This document shows positions 43,893 to 55,058 of a stretch of DNA of 64,000 bases, one piece after another. Location of the stretch: assembly GCF_947500265.1 (NCBI RefSeq), contig NZ_CANMRN010000001.1:372001-436000 (forward strand). The letters are read 5' to 3'. Below the pieces are notes generated by a model. It did no database searches and was not told the origin of the DNA. It saw nothing but the letters and a program-made list of their open reading frames with translations. Made by a program: the position numbers and the translations under genes. Position 1 is the first letter of the stretch. Each line of letters begins with the position of its first letter. This DNA comes from an uncultured Psychrobacter sp. Lineage in GTDB: Bacteria > Pseudomonadota > Gammaproteobacteria > Pseudomonadales > Moraxellaceae.

Positions 43893-44828
43893 CTATTTAT
43901 TATTTTTCTTCTTGATGACGTTGACGAGTGTATTGGGGAGCAGTAAACGTAATAGTAAGTAAGCTTTATCTTTATCTTTGAATAAATTATTATTTCTCAA
44001 AAAAACCTTGGCTGCTCGTAGTCTCTGACCATTAATAAGATAGCGTATTATAATAGATTTTAATTTCTTTGCTCGAAAATTGTTTAGAGATGTTAGAAAA
44101 TTATCTGCCATTCCTGGATAAGAACTATATTTCTCTAAGTTATGCAAAAAAAATAATTCTCTTTCGGTAAAGTCGATTATTTTATCTGATCGATTTTCAG
44201 CATCACGATAATACACTGCCCCTACAGTTGATGAAAAGGCTATTTCAGTATTCAAAGCAACTCTAACCCACATATCAATATCTGCACCTATTTTGAGAGA
44301 AGAGTCAAAGCTACCAATATTTGAAAGCAGCTCTTTTTTTATACATGTACTACTAGAGGAGAGCGGGTATGCTCCATGTGAAAGACATTCAAAATAACTT
44401 GGAATTATTCCATTCCAAGGGTGAGGTGGCAAATTTTTATAGTAATACGTGTTTAACTGACCATTTCTCTCTTTTACCTTTAGAGCGGTAGCGAAAACTC
44501 CAGCATTCGGATAGGTTGCTATAAGGCCAGAAATAATATTTAAGAACTCTACCTCCCATTCATCGTCGGCATCTAAAAATGCTATAAAATCTCCTTTTGC
44601 TTCTTTGATACCTCTATTTCTAGCCGCAGCCTCTCCTCCATTTTTTTGATTAATTAATCTAACGCATTTGTTGTTATAGTTTTTGACTAATTGTTCACTA
44701 TCATCGGTAGATCCATCATTAACGACGATGCATTCAAAATCTTGAATGCTTTGGTTCAATACAGAGTCAATGGCTCTCTGAATATGGTTAGCTTTGTTGT
44801 ATAGTGGAATTACGACTGAAAACTTCAT
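43893..44828 (-). CDS. Glycosyltransferase family 2
   Basis: The 311-residue GT-A enzyme opens with VVIPLYNKANHIQRAIDSVLNQ, VVNDGSTDDS, and AFLDADDEW with the DxD metal motif. It is the only GT2 enzyme in the locus and has a low-G+C, Lys/Asn-rich C-terminus. It lies at the 5' end of the glycosyltransferase block, beside the dTDP-rhamnose genes, so it may use dTDP-rhamnose; that is inference. Confidence 0.8.
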   Translation of the reverse strand: MKFSVVIPLYNKANHIQRAIDSVLNQSIQDFECIVVNDGSTDDSEQLVKNYNNKCVRLINQKNGGEAAARNRGIKEAKGDFIAFLDADDEWEVEFLNIISGLIATYPNAGVFATALKVKERNGQLNTYYYKNLPPHPWNGIIPSYFECLSHGAYPLSSSSTCIKKELLSNIGSFDSSLKIGADIDMWVRVALNTEIAFSSTVGAVYYRDAENRSDKIIDFTERELFFLHNLEKYSSYPGMADNFLTSLNNFRAKKLKSIIIRYLINGQRLRAAKVFLRNNNLFKDKDKAYLLLRLLLPNTLVNVIKKKNNK

Positions 44829-44980
44829 TTAATAAATATCTCTCAATTATTTTTTCTTTCAAAGCTATAACTTACCAGTAGTAATAATATTGAAAAACTT
44901 TGAAAAGTTAGTTTATAAATAAGATATGAACAGGTTAGTTATTACTTATGATAGGTTTAATTTTTTAAGGTACTTTTAAT

Positions 44981-45550
44981 TTAATACATATCTACACTGG
45001 TCTTTTGACTAAGACTGCTTGCTTCTTTATCTTTTTGACTAACAATCAATTCCATAGACAATGGCCATTCAATAGCTAGTGCGCTATCATCCCAACGTAT
45101 AGATCTTTCGCACTCTTTTGCATAATAATCTGTCGTTTTATACAGGAAGTGTGTGTTGTCTTCTAATGCGATAAACCCATGAGCGAAGCCCTCAGGTATC
45201 CATAGCATATGCTTGTTCTTGCTATTCAACTCAGCACTGACCCACTTACCAAAGGTAGGTGAGTCTTTGCGAATATCTACTGCGACATCTAAAGCGGCAC
45301 CTTGAGTAACGCGTACAAGCTTACCTTGTGCATGTGGCGCTGATTGATAGTGCAATCCACGCAAGACGCCTTTATTTGAGCAAGAGTGATTATCCTGTAC
45401 AAAAGGACGAGGGACTGGTAAATCTAATTTGATAAGCTCTTGGTGAAAGCGCTGCTCGTTAAAGCTTTCCATAAACCAGCCACGCTCATCAGTGAAGACC
45501 GTTGGTTCGATTAATACAACATAAGGAATGTCAGTTTGAATTAATTTCAC
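44981..45550 (-). CDS. rfbC: dTDP-4-dehydrorhamnose 3,5-epimerase
   Basis: The 189-residue cupin epimerase has RGLHYQ and the flanking DNHSC and QGKLVRV segments, and GFAHGF with the catalytic His-Tyr features. The C-terminal tail is slightly longer than usual. It is the third enzyme of dTDP-L-rhamnose synthesis, and its start lies one base from the end of the preceding rfbA gene, so the group is co-transcribed. Confidence 0.95.
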   Translation of the reverse strand: MKLIQTDIPYVVLIEPTVFTDERGWFMESFNEQRFHQELIKLDLPVPRPFVQDNHSCSNKGVLRGLHYQSAPHAQGKLVRVTQGAALDVAVDIRKDSPTFGKWVSAELNSKNKHMLWIPEGFAHGFIALEDNTHFLYKTTDYYAKECERSIRWDDSALAIEWPLSMELIVSQKDKEASSLSQKTSVDMY

Positions 45551-45551
45551 T

Positions 45552-46430
45552 TTATTTCTCGTTCAGAAGATTAAAGAGATACTGACCATAGCCTGTTTTT
45601 TTGAACTTCTCAGCTTGGTCACGAAGGGTATCGTTAGAGATCCAGCCATTGTTCCATGCGATTTCTTCTAAACAAGCTACTTTTAAACCTTGACGCTGCT
45701 CGATAGTATGCACAAAATGACCTGCTTCCAATAACGATTCATGTGTACCTGTATCTAACCAAGCAAAACCACGACCCAATAGCTCAACTTGTAGCTGCTC
45801 ATCATCTAAGTAGCGTTGATTGACATCAGTAATCTCGAGCTCACCACGGTGTGAAGGTGATAGAGACTTAGCAATCTCAATGACACGATTATCGTAGAAA
45901 TATAATCCCGTAACCGCATAGTTAGATTTAGGCTGAATAGGTTTTTCCTCAATACTTAGAGCGACACCGTTTTCATCAAAATCGACCACACCGAAGCGCT
46001 CTGGATCAGCAACATGATAACCGAATACAGTGGCACCCTGATCTTGTGCAGCTGCTGCTTTGAGCTTAGAAGAAAAATTCTGCCCATAGAAGATGTTATC
46101 TCCTAGCACTAAACATACACTACCGTCACCAATGAAATCTTCACCAATAACGAATGCTTGAGCCAATCCATCAGGGCTAGGTTGCTCAGCATATTCTATG
46201 TTAATCCCAAACTGACTACCATTACCTAGCATTTTTTCAAAGTTAGGCAGGTCTTCAGGAGTAGAGATAAGTAGAATATCTTGAATGCCGGCTAACATTA
46301 ATACCGACAATGGATAATAAATCATTGGTTTATCATATATAGGGAGTAACTGCTTAGATACTCCCATCGTGATAGGATGCAAACGAGTACCAGAACCACC
46401 AGCTAAAATAATACCTTTACGCTTTGTCAT
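45552..46430 (-). CDS. rfbA: Glucose-1-phosphate thymidylyltransferase
   Basis: The 292-residue RmlA enzyme has [11 protein letters not shown], the [17 protein letters not shown] segment, [27 protein letters not shown] and WLDTGTHES. It makes dTDP-glucose, the first step of dTDP-rhamnose synthesis. It lies between rfbD and rfbC with almost no gap. Confidence 0.95.
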   Translation of the reverse strand: MTKRKGIILAGGSGTRLHPITMGVSKQLLPIYDKPMIYYPLSVLMLAGIQDILLISTPEDLPNFEKMLGNGSQFGINIEYAEQPSPDGLAQAFVIGEDFIGDGSVCLVLGDNIFYGQNFSSKLKAAAAQDQGATVFGYHVADPERFGVVDFDENGVALSIEEKPIQPKSNYAVTGLYFYDNRVIEIAKSLSPSHRGELEITDVNQRYLDDEQLQVELLGRGFAWLDTGTHESLLEAGHFVHTIEQRQGLKVACLEEIAWNNGWISNDTLRDQAEKFKKTGYGQYLFNLLNEK

Positions 46431-46439
46431 ATTACATTC

Positions 46440-47333
46440 TCAATAGTTGTTAGTTTCATTAATCATTCTGATCACGCCATCTTGCCACTGCGGCAACACC
46501 AGATTAAAATTATTACAGAATTTTGTAGTATCAAGTCTTGAATTGAGCGGACGTTTTGCAGGAGTAGGATACTCTAAAGTAGTTATTGGTTTTATCTCGT
46601 CTACCAGCAGTTCTTTGCCCATAGCTCGAGCGTGTTCAATGACCAAATTAGCATACTCATACCAAGTAGTTTTTCCGCTGGCAGATAAATGATATAAACC
46701 TAAAAGTTGGGGGTTACGGACGCCTTGATATATAGCATGAGCCGTACAATCCGCTAACAATGCTGCACTAGTTGGAGCACCCACTTGATCATTGATTACT
46801 GATAACGATTGACGTTCGCTCGCCAACCGCAACATCGTTTTAGCAAAATTATTACCTTTGCTACCATATACCCAACTGGTTCGAAATATTAGATACTTGC
46901 AACCACTAGCTTGTATAGACTGCTCTCCAACAAGCTTACTCTGACCATATTGGTTAAGAGGTGCTGGATTATCATTTTCATGCCAGGGATTTTTACCTTC
47001 ACCATTAAACACATAATCGGTGGAGTAATGGACTAGTAAAGCGTTTACTCTTTTGGCTTCCTGAGCTAATAGCTCTGGTGCTTGCACATTAATAAGCTGT
47101 ACAAGCTCAGGTTCATTTTCAGCTTTATCCACTGCTGTATAAGCTGCTGCGTTGACAATAATATCTGGTTTCACAGCGTTGATAGTATTACGTAAACCTT
47201 CTAAATCAGATAAATTTCCGCATAAATCTTTGGATCCTAAGCGATCAAGTGCAATCAATGTACCTAGTAGTGAAAGAGTGCGTTGAAGCTCCCAACCTAG
47301 CTGACCACTTTTACCAAATAGTAGTATTTTCAT
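46440..47333 (-). CDS. rfbD: dTDP-4-dehydrorhamnose reductase
   Basis: The 297-residue SDR enzyme has [22 protein letters not shown] and STDYVFNG, then YGQSKLVGE with the catalytic Tyr-Lys. It carries out the last step of dTDP-L-rhamnose synthesis. Its start overlaps the rfbB stop by four bases (47330-47333), so the two are translationally coupled. Confidence 0.95.
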   Translation of the reverse strand: MKILLFGKSGQLGWELQRTLSLLGTLIALDRLGSKDLCGNLSDLEGLRNTINAVKPDIIVNAAAYTAVDKAENEPELVQLINVQAPELLAQEAKRVNALLVHYSTDYVFNGEGKNPWHENDNPAPLNQYGQSKLVGEQSIQASGCKYLIFRTSWVYGSKGNNFAKTMLRLASERQSLSVINDQVGAPTSAALLADCTAHAIYQGVRNPQLLGLYHLSASGKTTWYEYANLVIEHARAMGKELLVDEIKPITTLEYPTPAKRPLNSRLDTTKFCNNFNLVLPQWQDGVIRMINETNNY

Positions 47334-48388
47334 TCTGTAGTGCCTAGTCTTTCACGTTGATAACTACCATCTTGCACGCGGCGGCACCATTCTAAATTTT
47401 CTAAGTACCATTCAACCGTTTTACGTATACCTGTTTCAAAACTTTCTTCTGGTATCCAGCCTAAATCATTGGCAATCTTACTAGCATCGATAGCATAACG
47501 TAAATCATGGCCTGGACGGTCTTTGACAAAAGTAATCAGTGACTCATATGCTTGCGTGTCAACTTTTGGTTGTAACTCATCTAATATCTGACAAATAGTC
47601 TTGACCACTTCGATGTTTGGCTTTTCGTTATGACCACCAATATTATAAGTTTCACCCACTTTACCCTCGGTGACTACTTTATATAGAGCGCGGGCATGAT
47701 CGTCTACAAACAACCAATCGCGGATTTGATCACCTTTACCGTAAATAGGTAATGGCTTACCGTCTAAAGCATTGAGTATAACCAAGGGAATAAGCTTTTC
47801 GGGGAAATGGTATGGGCCATAATTGTTGGAACAATTAGTTATAATAGTTGGTAGTCCATAAGTACGCTGCCATGCACGCACTAAATGATCTGAGCTTGCT
47901 TTACTTGCAGAATAAGGTGAGCTTGGTGCGTAAGGTGTAGACTCAGTGAATAAATCAGTCGTACCTTCTAGATCACCATAAACCTCATCAGTAGAAATAT
48001 GATGAAATTTAAACTGAGATTTTTCTGCCTCACCAAGACTTTGCCAATACTGACGTGCAGCTTCTAGTAAATTGTAAGTACCGATGATATTAGTATTGAT
48101 AAATTCAGCAGGTCCATCGATAGATCTATCCACATGAGACTCTGCAGCCAAATGCATAACCAGATTGGGCTCAAAGCTAGTAAAGGCTTGTTTCAGTGAT
48201 TCTGCGTCACAGATATCAATCTGTCGAAACTCGTATCGTGGGCTACCATCAATTACTTTGAGTGATTCTAAATTGCCTGCATAAGTTAGTTTGTCGACGT
48301 TTAGTACTTGATCATCAGTTTTATCTATAATATGGCGTATGACAGCAGAACCGATAAAGCCTGCGCCACCTGTAATTAATATTTTCAT
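47330..48388 (-). CDS. rfbB: dTDP-glucose 4,6-dehydratase
   Basis: The 352-residue SDR enzyme has [48 protein letters not shown] with Tyr-x3-Lys, and [18 protein letters not shown]. It carries out the second step of dTDP-rhamnose synthesis and is the first of the rfbB-D-A-C block. A 92-base gap separates it from the ABC exporter gene. Confidence 0.95.
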   Translation of the reverse strand: MKILITGGAGFIGSAVIRHIIDKTDDQVLNVDKLTYAGNLESLKVIDGSPRYEFRQIDICDAESLKQAFTSFEPNLVMHLAAESHVDRSIDGPAEFINTNIIGTYNLLEAARQYWQSLGEAEKSQFKFHHISTDEVYGDLEGTTDLFTESTPYAPSSPYSASKASSDHLVRAWQRTYGLPTIITNCSNNYGPYHFPEKLIPLVILNALDGKPLPIYGKGDQIRDWLFVDDHARALYKVVTEGKVGETYNIGGHNEKPNIEVVKTICQILDELQPKVDTQAYESLITFVKDRPGHDLRYAIDASKIANDLGWIPEESFETGIRKTVEWYLENLEWCRRVQDGSYQRERLGTTE

Positions 48389-48480
48389 AAGAATATTACC
48401 AACTTGAGAAGATATTGTTCATGTAAAAGTAAAGAAAAAAATTTTACTATCGTTACAGCTGCCTGTTGCTTTAAGAATAT

Positions 48481-50280
48481 CTAAGAATGTAATGCCATTT
48501 CTTTAAATTTTGCATTTCTATTTATAAGCTCTTGATAGGTACCATAATCTATTATTTTTCCATGATCCATAAAGTAGATGAGATCACACTTCTCTACTGT
48601 CTTTAGACGATGAGCAATCATAATGATGGTTTTTTTGCCATTAAACTCATGGATGGCATCCATAACTATTTTTTCAGTAATACCATCTAGCGCACTGGTT
48701 GCTTCATCAAAGACTAATACTTCGGCCTCATGATAGAGTGCGCGCGCAATACCAATTCGCTGACGTTGACCACCAGAGAGTTGTACACCTCGTTCACCTA
48801 CTTTGGTATTGATACCATCTGGCAGTTGCTCAACCAACTCAGTGAGGTTGGCTAAGGTTAATGCTTTATTTATTTGCTCTAGACTAATGTTTTTCGCTGG
48901 GACACCAAAGGCAATGTTTTCAGCAATGGTTCCTTCACTCAGAAATATGCTTTGCGGTACAAAGCCCAACAGGTCTTGCCATGCACGTTTGTTATCCGCA
49001 GTAATACGAATATCATCTACATACAGACTGCCTTGTTGAGGTGTCAGTAAGCCAAGCAATAAATCTATCAAGGTAGACTTACCAGAGCCTGATGAACCCA
49101 CCAAACCAATCACGCCATTAACAGGGATACTCATATTGACGCCGTCCACTGCTGTTCTATCCTTACCAGGATAACTGAATTCTATATTATTCAGAGCAAT
49201 ACTTTGATTGAGGTTTATCGGTGTAGGCATAGGTGCTTTACTAATGGCCTTCTGGTTTTCAAATGAGTGCTCTAAGTCGTCTTTAACGGCCTCAAAGGCA
49301 GCACTGCTTCCTTTAATTTGAGAAACGCTAGAGTATATCTGCTGTAGAGCTGGCAACAGCTTAAATGCTGCCAATGCATAAACGGCTAAAATGGGGAGGA
49401 CTTCTCCCAAGTTACCAGAGTGCAGTTTAATCAGCACTAGAACTAGTGAAATCATCGCACCGAAGGCTATTAACTCTATGAAATAGCGAGGTACTTGGCT
49501 AATGGCTATATTGGTTCCTTGAGCACGAGCAAAGATCTTGCCACTATCATTAAACCGGGTTATAAAATCGTAGCTTCGGTTTAGCAGTAAGACGTCTTTG
49601 ATACCGCCAAAACCTTCGTTCATGAGTCTAAAGCGTTGGGTTGATACTTCAGAAAGCTTTTGACCATTGCTTACTAACTTTTTCCGGACCAATCTGTATA
49701 GTAGTAAATATGCTAATGAAAATATAAATAAACCCAATACCGCGATGACTGGATCGTAAATTATAATACTGATAGATATAAACAGTGCTAAGACGAGCTT
49801 TGCATTCATTTGCACTAACGGCTGTATTATTCCATTACTGATTCGCGCAGCTTCAGTAGATACCTGTTTGGTAAGCTGTGCGCTACTGCCGCTTGCATGG
49901 AATTGCCAGCTTTGTTGCATATAATAGGTATAGAGGCGATTAGCAATCTCCGTACCAATGCGTGCACCAAAGATTGATAGTTTCCAAATCGTAAACATAG
50001 AAATCACGGTAGATAAAGTCAACATTACTAGAACAGTTAATCCAGCATAGAATAAAAAATCCATGGGATCATTCAAACCGGAAATTTGATACAGCTCAGC
50101 AAAAATACTGTTGGTTTCTAGTATGCTAATATCACCAACCAGTGCCATGAAGGGTGCTATGGAGGCAATTCCTAATAGCTCAGTAAAAGCCATTATGACA
50201 ACCAATACTTGCAATGTATAAAACTGCTTCAATTGTTTATCAGTCAGCAAAGAGAAAAGCTGTCTTATTACTTTTAACAT
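48481..50280 (-). CDS. ABC exporter, probable lipid-linked oligosaccharide flippase (PglK/MsbA-type)
   Basis: The 599-residue half-transporter has six membrane segments in residues 1-320 and an ATPase domain with GLVGSSGSGKSTLIDLLLG, LSGGQRQRIGIARALYH, VLVFDEATSALDG and the switch His in MIAHRLKTV. The fold is that of MsbA and of PglK, which flips lipid-linked oligosaccharides. No Wzx-type flippase is found in the locus, so this is the likely replacement. The neighbouring wbpP-like gene ends 12 bases before it. Confidence 0.75.
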   Translation of the reverse strand: MLKVIRQLFSLLTDKQLKQFYTLQVLVVIMAFTELLGIASIAPFMALVGDISILETNSIFAELYQISGLNDPMDFLFYAGLTVLVMLTLSTVISMFTIWKLSIFGARIGTEIANRLYTYYMQQSWQFHASGSSAQLTKQVSTEAARISNGIIQPLVQMNAKLVLALFISISIIIYDPVIAVLGLFIFSLAYLLLYRLVRKKLVSNGQKLSEVSTQRFRLMNEGFGGIKDVLLLNRSYDFITRFNDSGKIFARAQGTNIAISQVPRYFIELIAFGAMISLVLVLIKLHSGNLGEVLPILAVYALAAFKLLPALQQIYSSVSQIKGSSAAFEAVKDDLEHSFENQKAISKAPMPTPINLNQSIALNNIEFSYPGKDRTAVDGVNMSIPVNGVIGLVGSSGSGKSTLIDLLLGLLTPQQGSLYVDDIRITADNKRAWQDLLGFVPQSIFLSEGTIAENIAFGVPAKNISLEQINKALTLANLTELVEQLPDGINTKVGERGVQLSGGQRQRIGIARALYHEAEVLVFDEATSALDGITEKIVMDAIHEFNGKKTIIMIAHRLKTVEKCDLIYFMDHGKIIDYGTYQELINRNAKFKEMALHS

Positions 50281-50291
50281 AATTTATTCAA

Positions 50292-51356
50292 CTACAGACT
50301 GTTTTGGAGAAAAGTAACATACCAAGGCATCGCTTTTTCAATACCTTGAACAATATCAAAATGAGGGGCATAGCCGAGTGCATTCTGTATCTTACTGATA
50401 TCTGCCTGACTATGACGTACATCACCTGCACGGAAGTCTCGATACACTGCATCCTGAGTATAACTTACCCCATTGATGGCTAAATTCTCTTGTAGTGCTG
50501 TGAATAGTGTGTTCAATGTCGTACGACCACCGACCGCCACGTTATATACCTCATTTTTCGCTTCCTCAGTAGCAGTTGCTGCTAGGATGTTGGCCTGTAC
50601 TGCGTTTTCGATAAAATTAAAGTCGCGACTGGTGTCACCATCACCATTGATGAATACGTCATCGCCTGTGATCATAGCTGCCGTCCACTTAGGGATCACA
50701 GCTGCATACGCACCATCAGGCGTTTGACGCTTACCAAAGATATTGAAGTAACGCAGACCGATAGTATTAAAGCCATAAGTGCGAGCAAACACATCTGCAT
50801 ACAGCTCATTGACGTACTTAGTCACTGCATAAGGGGATAGGGGATTACCAATATTGTCTTCTATTTTAGGCAGAGCAGGGTGGTCGCCATACGTTGAGCT
50901 ACTAGCAGCATAAGTGAAACTAGCAACCTTGGCATCACGAGCAGCAACCAGCATATTTAAGAAACCAGAGATATTGGTATCATTCGTCGCGATAGGGTCA
51001 GCGATAGAGCGTGGTACTGAGCCAAGTGCGGCTTGATGCAGGACATAATCTACGTCTACACAAGCGGCATAGCAGTCGTCTAGCTTACGAATATCGCCTT
51101 CCATAAAGCTAAAGTTTTGCCACTGCTCAGCCGTTACCAGTGATTGCACCTCATCTAAGTTATGCTGAAATCCAGTGGCAAAGTTATCTAAACCGACGAC
51201 CTTTTGATTAAGTAGTAGCAAGGTTTCGAGTAAGTTAGAACCTATAAAACCGGCGACTCCAGTCACTAACCATGTCTTTGGTGCGTTTACCAGCTCTTGC
51301 TTCACTTTCTCATACGTCGTCTGTGTTGGTACTGAACTCTCTGCTTTTAAATTCAT
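50292..51356 (-). CDS. wbpP: UDP-N-acetylglucosamine 4-epimerase (WbpP/TviC type)
   Basis: The 354-residue SDR enzyme has an N-terminal extension before the [12 protein letters not shown] motif, then [24 protein letters not shown], and the catalytic [10 protein letters not shown] with [12 protein letters not shown]. This pattern marks WbpP/TviC epimerases that interconvert UDP-GlcNAc/UDP-GalNAc or their uronic acids. Paired with the neighbouring TviB/WbpO-like dehydrogenase it should make UDP-GalNAcA. Confidence 0.85.
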   Translation of the reverse strand: MNLKAESSVPTQTTYEKVKQELVNAPKTWLVTGVAGFIGSNLLETLLLLNQKVVGLDNFATGFQHNLDEVQSLVTAEQWQNFSFMEGDIRKLDDCYAACVDVDYVLHQAALGSVPRSIADPIATNDTNISGFLNMLVAARDAKVASFTYAASSSTYGDHPALPKIEDNIGNPLSPYAVTKYVNELYADVFARTYGFNTIGLRYFNIFGKRQTPDGAYAAVIPKWTAAMITGDDVFINGDGDTSRDFNFIENAVQANILAATATEEAKNEVYNVAVGGRTTLNTLFTALQENLAINGVSYTQDAVYRDFRAGDVRHSQADISKIQNALGYAPHFDIVQGIEKAMPWYVTFLQNSL

Positions 51357-51401
51357 AGGGCTTCTCTTACTATTTACGGCTCTTATTTATGATTAACCAG
51401 C

Positions 51402-52679
51402 TTACAAACGGATATCAGTCTCATCTGTAGCAAATACATATTTAAGATCGTATAGCACATGATTATCTTTACCTAGAGCGCGAATACGGTCTACACCCAT
51501 CTGGACAAACTGATGATGGGCAACAGCTAATATAATGCCATCATACTGATTGGCGATAGGCTCACTAACTGGAATAATATGGTATTCACGCTGGGCTTCG
51601 TGGTTGTCTACCCAAGGGTCGTAGATATCGACGTCGATATTATACTCTTGTAGCTCATGAACGATATCAATGACCTTAGTATTGCGAACATCCGGGCAGT
51701 TTTCTTTGAAGCTAAGTCCTAATATGAGCACTTTTGCGCCTTCAACTTGGATTCGCTTTTTAATCATTGTTTTGACCAGCTGCGTTACCACATACTCACC
51801 CATACTGTCATTTAAGCGGCGACCAGCCAATATAATCTCAGGGTTGTAGCCTATGGCTTGAGCTTTATGGGTTAGGTAGTAAGGGTCAACACCGATACAG
51901 TGACCACCGACTAGGCCAGGGCGAAAGGGTAAAAAGTTCCACTTAGTACCGGCAGCGGTCAATACAGCTTCAGTATCGATATTCATCTTATTAAAGATAA
52001 CAGCCAGCTCATTAATCAAGGCGATATTGACATCTCGTTGCGTATTTTCGATGACTTTTGCCGCTTCTGCTACTTTGATACTCGGAGCTTTATGCGTACC
52101 TGCGGTAATGATTAAGTTATATACCTCATCGACAAAATCGGCTACCTCTGGCGTAGAGCCTGCGGTGACCTTCAAGATATTAGTCACTCGATGCTCTTTG
52201 TCGCCTGGGTTGATACGCTCAGGGCTATACCCTGCAAAAAAGTCCTGATTGAAGGTAAGTCCAGAGATATTCTCTAGTACAGGAATACACACTTCCTCAG
52301 TCGCACCAGGGTATACCGTAGACTCGTAGACTACGATATCATCTTTGTTAAGTAAGCCACCTATAGCTGTAGATGCTTTCACTAATGGAGTAAGGTCTGG
52401 TTGCTTATACGCATCGATAGGGGTTGGTACTGTTACAATATAAAAGTTACAGTCTTGCAGCTCAGTGATGTCTGAGCTAAAGCTCAAATGCGCGGCTTGG
52501 GCCAACTCTTCCTTGCTAACTTCTAACGTATGATCTACACCCGATATCAGGTCAGAAATACGATTACTATTAATATCAAAACCTATTGTAGTAACTTTTC
52601 TACCAAACTCGACTGCAAGTGGTAAGCCAACGTAGCCAAGACCGATAATGGCTATTTTAATATCATTAATATTTATCAT
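51402..52679 (-). CDS. tviB: UDP-N-acetyl-hexosamine 6-dehydrogenase (TviB/WbpO type)
   Basis: The 425-residue UDP-sugar dehydrogenase has [28 protein letters not shown], the [13 protein letters not shown] segment and the catalytic Cys in [16 protein letters not shown], then [16 protein letters not shown]. The long [12 protein letters not shown] signature is typical of the TviB/WbpO group, which oxidises UDP-GlcNAc or UDP-GalNAc at C6. It lies 45 bases from the epimerase gene. Confidence 0.85.
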   Translation of the reverse strand: MININDIKIAIIGLGYVGLPLAVEFGRKVTTIGFDINSNRISDLISGVDHTLEVSKEELAQAAHLSFSSDITELQDCNFYIVTVPTPIDAYKQPDLTPLVKASTAIGGLLNKDDIVVYESTVYPGATEEVCIPVLENISGLTFNQDFFAGYSPERINPGDKEHRVTNILKVTAGSTPEVADFVDEVYNLIITAGTHKAPSIKVAEAAKVIENTQRDVNIALINELAVIFNKMNIDTEAVLTAAGTKWNFLPFRPGLVGGHCIGVDPYYLTHKAQAIGYNPEIILAGRRLNDSMGEYVVTQLVKTMIKKRIQVEGAKVLILGLSFKENCPDVRNTKVIDIVHELQEYNIDVDIYDPWVDNHEAQREYHIIPVSEPIANQYDGIILAVAHHQFVQMGVDRIRALGKDNHVLYDLKYVFATDETDIRL

Positions 52680-52813
52680 AGTACCTTTTTAAATCATATT
52701 GTTTTGAGTGACAGTCTTCTAAGCAGCATGTTTTTACCTGATGCCTATTTAAATAGAAGGCTACTGGTTTTAAATAGAAAGCTACTGGTTAAAACTTATA
52801 ATCAGTGTGGTAA

Positions 52814-55045
52814 TTATTTATTATTACCATAAGCGTAGCTATAGTGATAACTGTATTTATTCATCACACCTTGTTGTACATCGTTCATAATAATTCCATC
52901 AACACGCACATGATCTTTAGTCAACTGGCCTATTGCATAGACTAGCTGTCTCTCTAGTGAATGATCATATCTAGTCACCATCAATAGTTTATCAGCATAC
53001 TCTGACAAGATAATAGCATCTGATGCCGCTAGTGTCGGTGGAGAGTCGATTATAATATAATCGTAATGCTGATTTAGATTTGACATCAGATCACTCAACC
53101 TTTTACTAGCGAGGAGAGTGGTTGGCTGTGTTGGAAGTTGACCTCTAGGTATAAAATCAATATTGTCCATGCTAGTAGGCTGCACGAAGTTAGCAAGTCT
53201 ATCACTTGTTTGCTCTGTATTATCTTTATTTGACAAATAATCAGCTAAACCGAAGTCCCCTTCTATATTAAAGGTTCTATGCAGCTCACCCATACGCATG
53301 TCAGCATCTATAATCAAAACCTTTTTATCAAGTTGTGCAAATACTTCTGATAAATTGGCAGATATAAATGATTTCCCAACACCAGGGCTTTCGCCTGAAA
53401 TGAGTATAACTTTAGCTCGTTTGCCCGTTTTCCCTTGTTCAGGCATACCAAACATGAGATGAGTTCGTAAGCTTTTTATAGCCTCATAACTCAAGCTGTT
53501 ACGATCAGCATAAGCCAGTAAACGATTAGGTGCTTTTTTGTTTTTAGCTAGTCTTGTCAGTAAAGGAGAACGTGGAATAGTGGCAATCACAGGCACACCA
53601 GTTTTAGATTCCAAACGATCTGGATCCTTAACCGTATTCCTAAGCAAGCTTCTAAGGAATACTACCATGACCCCTAGTAAAATACCCGACAGTATTGAGA
53701 GCATTATAATTCGCTGCTTCTTCGGTGCAATAGTGCGATAAGTACTAATAGGCATGTCGACAATACGTGCAAAACCTATCTGGCCTGCTTTTACGATTTT
53801 TAACTGCTCATAGTTTTTGAGCATAGTGAGATAAATCTCTCTATTGATCTCCGTATCTGCAGATAATTTCAAAAACTCTCTTTGGGTTCCAGGAAGCTTT
53901 GCAATATCATTTTTAATTTCTTGCTTTCTATTATTAAGAACTTTAAGTTGATCATTTATTTGAAGAACTAATGGATGCTCTTCAGTATAGTAAGTGGTTA
54001 AGTCTGCTTTCTTTAGTTTCAGTTCATTAATCTGTGAGTCAATTTGAGAGTTTTCTGCTACTAGTAGACCAGACTCTTGACTAATATCAATACTACCAGA
54101 CCTTTCGCGGAAATCATTAAATATAGCTTCAGACGCTTCTAGCTTTTGCTTAAGTAATGGTATTTGTGTTTCCATAAAGCTAAGTGTCTTAGTCGTTTCT
54201 TCAGATCCACGAGATTTATTTTTAGCAATATAAGAATCAATAATTTTTTTAAGTATCAAGGTGATTTGTTCTTGGTTTGAACCAATCATAGATAGTTGAA
54301 TGATACCAGTTTTACTGCCGAGTTCTGCGACTGTCAGAGCACCACTTATGGCGTCTGTTGTATTCTGAAGGGACTGCTTAGCGATAGTTATAGGGTGGTT
54401 ATCATCAGGTAAATCATTAACAGTGATTTGAATAATACCATCTGTACCTCTGAAATAGTTTACCTTATTTAATTGGCCTTTAAAGTCATCAAAACCATTA
54501 CTAAGCGTAAAGCTATTATCAGTATCAGATTTGAGTAAGGTAAAAGACTTATCTAAGTAAGCTTGTGAGACATCGAACTGACTAATCTTTACCTGCCCAT
54601 CAGCAGTTTTCAGCTCTACACCTTCTACCGTATTCACTTGAGTATGAGTTTGATTACTTTTTATCCTGTCTAAAGAGTTTATCGAAGGATCACTCAAGCG
54701 AATACTCAAATGAAGCAAGTCGACTACTGGCTTCAATATCATACGCGACTTAATTAATAACGCCTCTGTTTGAGCTGGACTTACCTCATTTGAAACGAGG
54801 TCAGAGATATTTGTACCGAGTGCCGAAACACCTTGTGATGCAGTATCGATCTGAACGAGAGCATCTGATTTATAAGTAGGATTTTCATATCTGCTATATA
54901 GTACTCCTATGATTAACCCTAATACTGCAAAAAAAAGCAAGGTTTTCCAGCCTCGTAGCACAACGAAAACTAAAGCTAGTAAGTCGATATCATTACTATC
55001 TTTTTCGGCAGTAGACTTTGATAAGTTGTTTGAATCTGTATTCAT
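52814..55045 (-). CDS. wzc: Wzc-type tyrosine autokinase and chain-length regulator
   Basis: The 743-residue protein has an N-terminal Wzz domain with membrane segments near residues 35-50 and 440-460, and a long coiled periplasmic part. The C-terminal BY-kinase has Walker A ISGESPGVGKSF, VLIIDADMR, IIIDSPP and a tyrosine cluster YSYHYSYAYGNNK at the end. It polymerises and exports together with Wza, and its tyrosine cluster is removed of phosphate by Wzb. Confidence 0.9.
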   Translation of the reverse strand: MNTDSNNLSKSTAEKDSNDIDLLALVFVVLRGWKTLLFFAVLGLIIGVLYSRYENPTYKSDALVQIDTASQGVSALGTNISDLVSNEVSPAQTEALLIKSRMILKPVVDLLHLSIRLSDPSINSLDRIKSNQTHTQVNTVEGVELKTADGQVKISQFDVSQAYLDKSFTLLKSDTDNSFTLSNGFDDFKGQLNKVNYFRGTDGIIQITVNDLPDDNHPITIAKQSLQNTTDAISGALTVAELGSKTGIIQLSMIGSNQEQITLILKKIIDSYIAKNKSRGSEETTKTLSFMETQIPLLKQKLEASEAIFNDFRERSGSIDISQESGLLVAENSQIDSQINELKLKKADLTTYYTEEHPLVLQINDQLKVLNNRKQEIKNDIAKLPGTQREFLKLSADTEINREIYLTMLKNYEQLKIVKAGQIGFARIVDMPISTYRTIAPKKQRIIMLSILSGILLGVMVVFLRSLLRNTVKDPDRLESKTGVPVIATIPRSPLLTRLAKNKKAPNRLLAYADRNSLSYEAIKSLRTHLMFGMPEQGKTGKRAKVILISGESPGVGKSFISANLSEVFAQLDKKVLIIDADMRMGELHRTFNIEGDFGLADYLSNKDNTEQTSDRLANFVQPTSMDNIDFIPRGQLPTQPTTLLASKRLSDLMSNLNQHYDYIIIDSPPTLAASDAIILSEYADKLLMVTRYDHSLERQLVYAIGQLTKDHVRVDGIIMNDVQQGVMNKYSYHYSYAYGNNK

Positions 55046-55058
55046 AAGTATTCACTAT

